Part shown: positions 50,401 to 62,400 of the stretch, piece after piece
Layout: each line of letters begins with the position of its first letter
Numbering within the stretch: position 1 is the first letter of the stretch
NCBI GenBank assembly: GCA_009746045.1
Contig: RPFO01000016.1
Coordinates: 183,470 to 247,469, forward strand
From: Mesostigma viride
Lineage: Eukaryota > Streptophyta > Mesostigmatophyceae > Mesostigmatales > Mesostigmataceae
Length of the DNA stretch: 64,000 nucleotides
Direction: 5' to 3'
Made by a program: the position numbers and the translations under genes
Notes under the pieces: model-generated
What the model was told of the DNA's origin: nothing
Seen by the model: the letters and a program-made list of their open reading frames with translations, nothing else
Databases searched by the model: none

Positions 50401-53400
50401 GAGCAGTGTAAGAGCAGTGTAAGAGCAGTATAAGAGCAGTATAAGAAGCAGTATAAGACGCAGTATAAGAGCAGTATAAGAGCAGTGTAAGAGCAGTATA
50501 AGAAGCAGTATAAGACGCAGTATAAGAGCAGTATAAAAAGCAGTATATGAGGAAAGACGCCATGAGACCCCTAAGCAAGATAGTGCACCCCCGGCATTCA
50601 CCCATACCCATGCTTCACAGACACGTGCACACACTCTGGCCGTCAATTTATACTGGCAACTGACCCCCCCCCCCCCTTCATATCCCCCCCCTCCTGCCCG
50701 CCGCGCATATCCTCTTCATTCCTTTCCAACGGCGTCTCCCCCCGATGATCGGATGATACTTCTGGCGTCTCCAGGCGATCCATGATTACTTGGGGTGTGA
50801 TCGCAACATTGTCTACCAGTTCAGCGAGAGCGACCACGGGGAGGTGAGCACTGCCACGGCACAGTAGAAATAAACAAGGCAGCCTGTTGGTAGGTGCCTC
50901 AATACGACCGCGCCATCGCGTACAAGTTCAGCAAGGATGAGCACGGGGAGGTGAGCACCGCCACGGCACAGTAGAAATAAACAAGGCGGCCCTGTCACTG
51001 GGTTTTTGCACGCTGGGATTCTTGAGGGATGGGATTCATGTGACCGCGCGGTGCAGATGCGGCCCTCGAGGCTTGAAAATGGGCCAGATTCCAACCGTCT
51101 GACCACTGGAGTTTTTAAAAGTATGTTTGCTAGCGTTGTCACTGACTCTAAGACTGGATGTGCTGGCCTCCTGGGTGGAGCATTCCTTGGAGGGTTGAGG
51201 ATGCAAACCCATGGGGATTTTAAAATGGTTTTCTGGATACAGTAACATAAAACTCCAACTCTCGTTCAGGTATTTCGTCTTTATACATCCATGAGAGTCT
51301 ACATACATCCATGGATTTGATTTGCCTGTATCTGCTAGCTAGTGATACATCGGAAGCAAGCGATTCGTCTGAAGCTGGTGTAATCTGCTACTCAACAGCG
51401 CTTTTGGCTGATCATCTCGTGTGCATGTGCTTCCATTCTTGCCTTTTTTGGATCTTAGCGGTATCATCCCTAAGGAAGTCTTATCTGGGTGCTGTACTAG
51501 CGCATGCGGCAACATTTGGGAATACTTTTTATGCCCGTTACACATATATATTAATAATACTACAGTAGTATATAATTACTTACATCAGAGTGAAGGCATA
51601 TATGTATATATATATCAGTCTACTAGGATAAGCATGGCAATGTAGGCGTGCTTGCTAGCATGCCACTATTTGTGTGGCGATCCAGCAATCGCATGCCATG
51701 GCTTGCGCTCTCCCTGTGGGACATCGCCAGCGATGGTACAGCACACGGCACGCCTTGTTTCTTCCGTTCTGGCATGTATATTTTTGGTCTTACGGCCAGG
51801 CATCTGCTGTCACGGAAGCCTGGCTTTCTAGTTGGCACGCTATCGCATGGCGCAGTATCCTGCGTGTCAGGCCTATGCTTGGTATACAGAGTACTGTGCC
51901 AGGCCTATGCTTGGTATTTTGAGTTAAGTGTTAGGCCAGGGTTAGGCATATGCTTGGTATTCAGAATACTGTGACAGGCCTATGCTCGGTATTCTGCATG
52001 CAGTTTGTTTCCTTGTTGGAGTATTCTAGCCCAGATTTTCAGACTCCTTGATCTATACTCCCTGATATTTGTGCTCCTTAATGTTTCCACGCATTGGTGG
52101 AGTATTTATGTGCGGTTTGTCTCCTTGGCAGAGTATTTGCAGCATGCCCGTCCTGTTCACTACAGCCACGTCGTGTCGCTTTCACCATCGGTTGATTAAG
52201 GACGTGACTGTGTCACATGGGTGCCAATAAAGGAACCGCGAGGCCCCTAACGGAACGCTTTTGCCGCTCCACTTGCGGGGAATGACGCCCTCCTGTTACG
52301 TCACAGCAAACATGTGTCCCATCCAGTCATCTAAACTTGCGCGGGTCAAGGTAAAATTCTACTTGTCTCTTGCGATACGGCTCCAGAAACCGACATTGGC
52401 TACCTCTTCTGCTGCTGATGATGTGCAGGTAGTCACGGAGGTGCGCACGGACCCCAACATGCTGTCCCTTCATGGCCTTCACTTCCCGGCCACTGATGTG
52501 CCCTGGGTAAGAAGGGCCTGTGTCGCCTGCATGGTTTGTGTGTGCGCTTGTGCTGGCGGGGCATGCTATTCCACGGTGTCAGCTATCCACGTCGGGTGGG
52601 GCTTTAACAACTATGGCCCGTGCTCCATTAACTATTTAATGAATCAGTCACGCAGTCCCGTGCTCCATGACCTCCTGGTAGAGGCACGTTGTTGATCATT
52701 TACGTATCGATGGGGCACGTTGTTGATCATTTACGTATCGATGGGGCGCGTTGTTGATCATTTACGTATCGATGGGGCGCGTTGTTGATCATTTACGTAT
52801 CGATGGGGACGGGGTACAGGGGACAGGGGACAGGGGGCAGTGGTATGGTGGTATTAACCTACAGTTCTTTGTTGCCTCGTTGAAGACAACAAGGAGTTGA
52901 ATATTGGTTTTGCATCCGCTAAGTCCATAAAGCTATTGATGGCCGTTGGATCGCAACCATTCCCTACGGTGCCGGCCAAATAGCGCGACCTTGAGCACCA
53001 AGGGACAGGCACTCCTCCTGACGCAGGCCCAGTAACTATCTCATGCTGACGGCATTCGGTATGGCCCAGTTTTCGTTCGGCTCGCCCCCACCCCCCACCC
53101 GCGACCCGCTGAATATCTGCCCATCCCACCCCCACCCCCACCCCCACCCCCACCCCACCCTCCCATACGCATACTACCCTAGGTGCAACAGTAGGTCCCG
53201 TGATCCTCACGCATCCATAGGCACACCGTCCGTGCCAGTTACCGTCGGCCGTGTAGGATGCCCCCTATCACCTCTCCGCCAGGGTCGTCCGACCTCGTTG
53301 TGCTCGCGAGGGCCCTGCCTGGGACACACGCTACCTGGGGCCCTGCCTGGCAACGACCCCCCTGCCTGCTTCTTCCCTGAGATGATGTGATCGCAGCACT

Positions 53401-56400
53401 CGACGAGAGGTCTGCACTTACAAGGAAACAAGACATCTGTTTGTGGGGGGGGGGGGCGTCATGCGCGCGCGCAGGTAGTCCGGGAGATGCTGCTCCTCCG
53501 GCGGCTGCGCTGGGTGTATGACGTGGACGCCACGGCCTCGCGCATCCTTTTCTCCCACAAGGGGTTTGACAGCTCCGTCCTACGGCACGCCCAGTTTATT
53601 GGTACGCGCGCCCCGCTCTGGAATGGACCCTGGCTATGCACGTGCCCAACCTACGCCTGGCCGCTTGCTGCTTTGGCACCGTGCGACCGTGAACCCTGTA
53701 ATGGGAAGGCCTGGGGATGGCGGGGAAGCAAAGAGGACTTAGTCGAGAAGGTAGCGACGTCAGCCCACTCTGTTGCCCAACGAGCCGTTAACTAAGATTG
53801 TGAATAGAGAGCTACAATAGTCAATACCCGTAACCTAATCTGCAAATGCGGTGCCAAAAACACCCGTGAGCTATTTGGTGCATGAGCCGCTACCAAAAAA
53901 CAATTAACTACTTTGTGAGTGACGGCGCATCTCCTCGCTGCCCCTTGTAAGGCCCCTGCGAGAGCCGCACTGACCCACCCCAACTTGCCTCGCTCCATGC
54001 GTACCCACCCGCCCCCACCCCAACCCCGCATGCAAACTTGCCTCGTGTCCCCGCCCTCTGCTCCCTACCCCCAACCTACCCCGCCCACGTCTAACGCCAC
54101 TTCCAACCCTCGGAACCGTCCAGAGTGCCACCCCTGCCACAGGCAATATCTGAAGAACATGTACCTCAAGGGCTCCGGTTCCATCGCGATCATCCTGCCC
54201 CAGACGCCTCAAAAGCTGTGGGGCATCGTGGCGTGCCACAGCCTACGGCGCGTCCAGCGCATTCCCTTCCGAAAGTTCTCGACCGCCGTGCTCATGGTGG
54301 AGGTGGGTGGGGGGTGGCATCATGCCCGGTGTTAGGTGGGTGGGAAGCCAGCAACTTATCGTTTTGTTTTCTAAAGGGCTTGAGATAGCTCTCTGGTACT
54401 CCTCCGTGGCTTTTCTCTGTAGGCGAGGCGCGTGGATGAAGAAAAGAATGTCCCACCAATCGATGTGTTTGATCAATTAACAGATACGTATGTGTTTCAT
54501 TTTCCACATGTTTAGCCAGTAAATGTGTGCCGTCAAATAGTGAGCCCCACACCCACAGCAAAAGCAACCGTCATTTTTCGGGGGATGTTTGGGGAACGCT
54601 GATGCCGTTTCCCAGGCCTCCAGAAAAGAGCATTGTAAAGGAAAAGGAAAGGGGTTGCCTCGCAAGGCATAAGACTTCGGTGCTTTGACCCAGGACTGCG
54701 CTCGCGGTCTGGGCGCTTGATTGATTGCTTGGCGTGATTGGCGTGTGTTCGGTGTGTGTTGTTTCGGAAGATACGGGCATTAAACGCATGGCCCTTTGCC
54801 CCCCACCCCTAGCTGCTCTGCTCCCAGCCATCTATCTTTCCCCTCTGAACCAGCCTAATTCTCTTTGAACGCCTACCGAACAGCGTCTATTCCCCTTTAC
54901 CCCTGTCCCTTACCTCCCCCCCCCCCCCCCCCCCCCCCCCAGGTTTTCTGCTCCTACCTGGCGCAGGCGCTGCACACCGAGGCGCACCTGCGGGACCTTC
55001 GCGTGGTTCGCATCCAGGCGATGCTGCTGGAGCAGCTGCAGCTGATGACGGGGCGCGAGTTCAAGGAGTGGGGTGTTGACCTCATGGACATGGTGAGGAT
55101 GTACCATTCATACTACTAACGAATTACTATATACCTTCATGAATATGCTGTCCTAGATGTGGGGGGTTGGGGTCGACCTCGTGGACAAAGTGAGGGGCAA
55201 TACACTGCTGCTAAGTAGTAGGTATTATCATTAAGCAACCGTGCTAGTTGCAGGGGTTGGGGTTGGGCGTCATGGACGTGGTGAGGAAGCCTGGTCCTTG
55301 AATAGTATGTACAATAGTATATACCTTCATGAATATGCTGTACTAGGTGTGGTGTTCGACCTTATGGACATGGTGAGGGCAGAAGGAACCAGATGCAAAT
55401 ATCTAACTAGCTCCAACTAGTAATATTTTCATTTGTAGACACTACTAGGTGTGGGGGGGGGGGCTCATGGACATCATGAAGAAGAACAATGTTTCTAAGT
55501 AATTTGATCATACTACTTGGTAGTATACTAATGCACTAATGTACTAATAATAGCACAATGTTGTCTCTTTGATACCCTTTCATGAAGATCGTGCTAGGTG
55601 TGGGGTCGCAGCGGGACCTGATCCGATGCTTCCCAACTAGGTTTCCCCTTGGTGCTGGCAACGGCACCAGCGCACACCGTGCAGTTTGTCAGTGGGCTGA
55701 TGGGAAGTGAACTTGTTCAGTGGGCTGTGTCCTGCTTGCTGCCTGCTGATGCTGCCTCGCTCACACACGGCCCCACTCACACACTGCCCCTCGCACACAC
55801 GGCCCCGCTCACTCGTTGCCCTGGTGCCCCACCCGATACAACGGCATCCTCGCTGGCGGCTCCTCGGCGTGCCAGGTGGCGGCCGATGGCGTCGCGCTGT
55901 CGCTCTACGGGCAGCTATTCACGATGGGCGACCACCCGCCCAACCAAAGGGTAGGTTGGGTGGCGGGGCAAGGGGTGCCCATATGTGGTGGGGCAATGGT
56001 GGGGCAAGTGTCTGCCCGATGACTGGGCCGGTCTGGCGACAGAATTCTTTTTTTCTTTCTTGGGGGGAAGGTTGGGGGGAACCGCATTCACCTAACAACT
56101 GGTTCGTCTTGCACTTGCTTGTCCACGCAGACTGAGTACTAGTATCGGTTTTTATAAAAGCTGGATTCGCACATCACCACTCTTGGCATAGGGTTTAGGG
56201 TGTAGGGTTTAGGGTGTAGGGTTTAGGGTGCAGGGTGTAGGGTGTAGGGTGTAGGGTGTAGGGTGTAGGGTGTAGGGTGTAGACTTTAGGGTGTAGGGTG
56301 TAGGGTGTAGGGTGTAGGGTGTAGGGTGTAGGGTGTAGGGTGTAGGGTGTAGGGTGTAGGGTGTAGGGTGTAGGGTGTAGGGTGTAGGGTGTAGGGTGTA

Positions 56401-59400
56401 GGGTGTAGGGTGTAGGGTGTAGGGTGTAGGGTGTAGGGTGTAGGGTGTAGGGTGTAGGGTGTAGGGTGTAGACTTTAGGGTGTAGGGTGTAGGGTGTAGG
56501 GTGTAGGGTGTAGGGTGTAGGGTGTAGGGTGTAGGGTGTAGGGTGTAGGGTGTAGGGTGTAGGGTGTAGGGTGTAGGGTGTAGGGTGTAGGGTGTAGGGT
56601 GTAGGGTGTAGGGTGTAGGGTGTAGGGTGTAGGGTGTAGGGTGTAGGGTGTAGGGTGTAGGGTGCAGGGTGTAGGGTGTAGGGTGTAGGGTGTAGGGTGT
56701 AGGGTGTAGGGTGTAGGGTGTAGGGTGTAGGGTGTAGGGTGTAGGGTGTAGGGTGTAGGGTGTAGGGTGTAGGGTGTAGGGTGTAGGGTGTAGGGTGTAG
56801 GGTGTAGGGTGTAGGGTGTAGGATTTAGGGTGTAGGGTGTAGGATTTAGGGTGTAGGGTGTAGGATTTAGGGTGTAGGGTTTTGGGTGTAGGATTTTGGG
56901 CTTTAGGTATACAGTCTGTACAATCTGCTCGGATGGCTACGAGCATCGCACCATGCCCCCGAACGAGCTCGCATCAAGTGGCAAGATCTTCATGTTGATG
57001 TGGAAATGGCAACCTATTGCCATGCCTCCCAACCAACCGACCAACCGCCCAACCGCCACACTGCCCACACTGCCCGACCGCTCAACCGCCCAGCTACCCA
57101 ACAAACAACCGACCAACTGCCCAACTGCCCAATGCGCAACCACCCATCCACCAACACTTCAAATACAGCCACCAAATCAAACAACGAAAGCCCGCTGACC
57201 CCCCTGGCAGATCATTGACGTGGTCATGTGACCTCCTTTGCAGGAAAAATAGCAAACTACCTCCCTGCGTGACTAACCAAGCGCACAAACATACTACCCT
57301 GCCCCCCATGCCAGATCATCGACATTGTCAAGTGGCTAGCCCAGCGGCGGGAGTCGTCCTCAAAGGGGGGCGAGACCGACGAGAAGGTCGACGGCGCGCC
57401 GATCGTGGAAGTCTCCCTCCGCAAGATCGGGTACCCACTTGCGGAGGAGCTCGAGGTCTGCGGCGTGCTGCTGCTGCTGCTCGAGGATGGCGACTTTGTC
57501 ATCTGGCTCCGCAAAGGTGGGTGGCGACTCTGTCATCTGTCTCCGCAAGAGTGGGTGGCAACTTTGTAGCCTGTCTCCGCAACGGTGGGTGTAGGATCTT
57601 GGTTCATCGGGCTCCGCACCGGGGGGTGTAGAAGCAAGGGCAAGAAGCCACCGGGGGGTGTAGAAGCAAGGGCAAGAAGCCACAGGTACAATACGTGGGA
57701 TTTATTTTGCATCAGTCCCATCTTATCTGGTACCTGTTTTCTGGTATACACCAAGAACTAGTATAATATATTAGATTATAGTGTATACCAGCTACGATGG
57801 GACATTAGTTAGTCGATTAAAACCACGTGACTGCGTCAATGAAGGAGCCTTCAGCCCCTGTACACAACGGGAAGGAGGGAGGGCGCCCTAGCCATACGAT
57901 GGGACGTAAAGTGTATAAATTGTACTAATAGTAGGATAAGATGAAATAAAGTATCTAGCAGTCGTATTACTGATATTCTTGATGATTCTGCTGGCAAGCT
58001 GGAGACCTGGGGCAGAAGAGACCTGGCCACTTGACACGCGGGGAACGAGTGGTATGCCTTGTGCTTGCCTCCGCCACGTCCAAGTGCTTCAAACCTGAAC
58101 TTGGCTTCTAATGCATGCACTCGGCCCCCCTAGCCAAGGGGAGAATAATTTTCAGTTCGTTTTCAGTTCAATATGGTGTAGTACTATGTGGTTTTATAGT
58201 CGTGGAAGCCTCACGACCCCACTTCCACTACTATGGCGCTTCTTACCCCAGCTTCCACGTAACAGGCAAAACATCCCCCGATGTTGCACTTGCCCTGATT
58301 CCCCCCCCCCCCGCCACCTTGTTCCACGTGCCACCCACCCACCCCCAGTGTTGCACTTGTCATTCCCCCCCCCCCCCCTGGTGTTGCCCTTGTCCTCATA
58401 CTCCTCCCCCTTGTTCCAAGGCGCCCGTGGCCCTCATTTGCTCCCTTTTGCTGTCACTCCGGTTTGCCGATGGCCTTGGCACCGCCCTTGTCTCTTGATT
58501 CTTCCCCGTTGTCTTGTTCATCTGCTCAGTTTCGTCCTTGCGTCCGCATCGCCCACTTCTTTCGCCCGCCCCCTTTATTTTCTTTGCCCGGCCCATTCGT
58601 TTTTCGCCCGGTTCTTGATTTTCTTCTTTCATTGACCGCCCGCTTACTTGATTTGTCCGCCTATTTACTCGATTCATCCGCCTGCTTACTTGATTCGACC
58701 GCCCGCTTTCTTGATTCGACTGCCCGCTTACATGGTTCGACCGTTCACGTACCTGATTTGTCCGCCGCCTCCGTTTGCCCCGTTACGTGTGCCAGAGAGC
58801 GCATGCATTGTCGAGTGGCCAGCGGCGCGTGAGGAGGGTGCGCAGGACCTGCAGAAGCAGATCCTGAACCCGCATCACTCGTTCGCGCTTATGTCAGTCA
58901 TCCAACAGCACTGCAGCAAGCCGTGGAGCGCGAGCGACGTGCTGATCGCGCAGAACTTCCGCGAGGTGCTGCACGACTCGGTCACCAACCGGAAAGCGCG
59001 GAGCCTGATGCGCTGGGAGGCCAAGGTTCGTGTGGGCTGGTGGATGCGGGGGAGATGGGATGAAGTGCAAAGTCCTAGCTACTCGCGTAGGCACGTCGGC
59101 GACTACTTGTTATACTACATTGTTAAGCTGTCGCAGAATTGTTGTCAGAAAGCAACAAACGTGAAAACGCTAGCTGCCCAAATCTGAGATTCCGCGGAAC
59201 ACAGAAAATAAGAAAGCCCAGAAGCTAATAGCAAGGAATCGAACATAGGACCTTTGGCATGATTTCGCGGCTGTGTGAGTCTCCTGGTCCGAAGGCAGCT
59301 CACTGAACGTTTCGAAACAGCCCAACTGCTAAAAAACTCTTTACCGCAGAGGGGTGCCAATATGTCCGATGTTGCTGAATCTATAGAAGATGACTCACCA

Positions 59401-62400
59401 CTAGAGCTATGTGCGCAGGAGTCCTAACGCACGGACCTACGCGATATTCGAGTATCGCCGAAGTAGGCAGGTTGACCACGGCTGGAACCTGGTTGTAGTG
59501 TGACGTACAAACCGAGAGGAAGTAGCCGATACTTACTAATATCAGCCAATCTTATATTTTCGTCAGAAAGCAACGAACGTGAAAACGCTAGCTGCCCAAA
59601 TCTGAGATTACACGGAATACAGAAAATAAGAAAGCCCAGAAGCTACCAGCAAGGAATCGAACATGGGACCTTTGGCATGATTTCGCGGCTGTGTGAGTCT
59701 CCTGATCCGAAGGCATCTCACTTAACATATATGTAGTACTTACATGCTACTTATAGTAGCAGTTCTTATTGTTCTATTTATTCATGCAGTCACATCGGTG
59801 ACTTCATGTGTATACGCCGGTGGCCCGGACGTTTCTAGAGAGCAAGCGGATTTGGGTGGCGGTGGATGTGGAGGCCGTGACAGAGATGGAGAGCGCTTGG
59901 TGCGCTTGGAGGCAGGTGGGTGGGAGGCCAAAATTCTCGTGGGCATGTGGAAGTTGGAAGGTGTGAAGAGGCTCTTGTGGTTTGGCTGGCGATGCATGGG
60001 GGGATTGCCCTGGGGGGCAGAAAGTGGGTGTCCCCCTGGTACATAAACTAACAGGTTGGCTTGCGGTACTTGATGTTTGCAAGAGTCAATTAAAGTTTGG
60101 AGTTGTTCTTACCAGAGTTGGCATGCCTGTTTGGCCATCCGCCCCCTCGCATTGGACGGTGTGTCCTGCCAAGCCACGCATGCATGCACGCCCGCACGTA
60201 TGTAGGTGCACCAACCAATCCACCCACCCACCCACCCACCCCAAAAAATCAAACAAATCTAAAAGCCAAGCCACCAACAGGGTCGTGCCAACACACCCAA
60301 AGCCATACAATTGGCCACTGATCATCCATTCTGTTTCCCCCCTTCGCCCCCTCCCCCCCCCCCAACCCAACCCAACCCAACCCAACCCAACCCACCCACC
60401 CACCCACCCCCTTCCCTGCACCGTTAGCCCAACCCCTTCCGTAGCCTCCCCAGTCCCCAAGCCACCCGTAACAAGCTAAGCAACATATGCCCCCTCACGC
60501 CCTTTCACCCCCTCTTCACCCCCCCTTTTCCCCTCCCCCACCCCCGGTGCCTTGTTTACCTCCACTCCACCCAACGGGCGTAATCATCCTCCCCCACCCA
60601 CCCCAACCCCCCTCCTACCACCCCCGCCAGGTGAAGCACAACCTGGGCCGCGTGAAGATGATCAACCAGCTGGAGAAGATGGTGGTCAACCTGCGCAAGG
60701 TGGTCACCTCCTCACACGCGTCCATTGTGTGCGTCAACACCTCCTTCATCATCACCGAGTGGAACGAGAACATGATGGCCGCCACCGGGTACACGCAGGT
60801 GGGGCGATGACTGGGGGGCGGGAGGCGCGGCAAAGAATGTTGCAAGCAAGAAGGGGAGGGGAGGGCGCGTAGAGCAGGAAATACAGGGGGGGGCAGGGGG
60901 GGGCAGTGGCAAATGGGAAAAGAAACAATTAGGGGATAATGGGGGGCGTAAAACAGATGCATTTAGAGCCGAGAAGGAATGGTAGGGAAACGAATTTCCG
61001 GTGCAGTCGCGGTGGGAGGAGATGTAACCTGTTGCTGCTACCAGCTGACTTAGATTCCCTAGCCTTCCACTGCACAGGAACGAAAAATTGCACATAACAG
61101 TAATCAAAGCTTTGGGACGTGGGGATGAGGGGAGGGGGGGGGGGAGAACGGCGGTACTTCAGATATTTTATCGATGACCTCCTGCCGCAACGGTGCATCG
61201 TTTCTATTTGGATGGTTACACCACATCCCATGATGCGATATTATTACTCAGGTGTGATGATGTCGTCATTATAGGTGGTGGCGGAACCAAGATATAGATT
61301 GTGATGCCGCTTTGGGACCATGGCATGGAGCCCTTTGCTCTTCCCGGCCTCTATCGGGCCACTATAAGACCTCTTTTGGGGCATTGTTAGACCTCTATTG
61401 GGGCATTGTTAGACCTCTATCGGGCCATTGTTAGATCTCTATTAGGCCACTAATCGACCTCTATCAGGCCACTGTTAGACCAATGTTGGGACACTGTTAG
61501 GCATGTATCGGGACACTATTAGACCTGTGTCGGGCCACTGATGCACGTCTATCGGGACACTAATCGAACTCTATCGGGCCATTATGAGACCTCTTCTGGG
61601 CCGTTATTAGACCTCTCTCGGTCCACTATGGGACCTCTATCGGGCCTACAATAGACCCCTATGGGGACACTATTCGGCCACGGCTGGGCCATCTTTTTTT
61701 ATGAGGGGGGGAGGGGGCTGATGGGTTTACACTTTTATCTTTTCCACTGTGTGCGTGACACTTTGCACAGGACGAAGCGCTGGGCAGCAACCTGGTGTCG
61801 ACATTTGTCGCGCCGGCGTTCCAGAAGATTGTGACTGAGTCTATCCTGCAGGCGGCAGGCGGACGATTCAGCGAGAACGGGATCGAGGTACTTTCCAAGG
61901 CTTTATTAGAACTGCCTAGTCAATGAGGGCCTGATTAGAGAATCCTAATTAGGCCCTAATTAGGATCCTGCAGCTGGTGTGCAGACAGGGCGGAACAAAA
62001 GTTTTTCTGTCAAAGGTTTTCTTGTTGGAATGAGTAAGGGTGCGGTTGTGTTGATGGTTGTTTAATGCAAATTTCCGTATTTATTGCAGCTGTGTGCAAA
62101 GGTGTTGGAAGAGAAGTTTAGGAGTATCTTCTTTCATGAAGTTCATAAAATACTTCAGAAATACCCTTTCTGTCTTTCTCTCAGACACACCTTTTTTTGC
62201 TTGCTCTTGGTTTTAACCTTCTGAAAAGCCCTCGGCCTCCCTCTACAAGATTACTTCCCGGCCTGTCTTTTTAATTAACTTTTTCTGCCTTGAACATTTG
62301 TTATCCCATTATTGCACAATGGGGTGTGCCGTCTCGACTGGCCCACCCCTGGCAGATTGTGCTCAAGGGCAAGAACAGCATGTCCATCGACATGGTCGCC

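Noticed and set aside
56185-56895. True telomere or chromosome end
   Set aside because: Phytochrome exons in the same gene flank it on both sides, and the repeat is mostly a variant heptamer.
56209-56946. Minus-strand protein of LHPTPYT repeats
   Set aside because: Reading of the telomere-like heptamer array.
59144-59345. tRNA gene on the minus strand
   Set aside because: Box spacing is too long, no cloverleaf can be closed, and a truncated second copy exists; a SINE explains it better.
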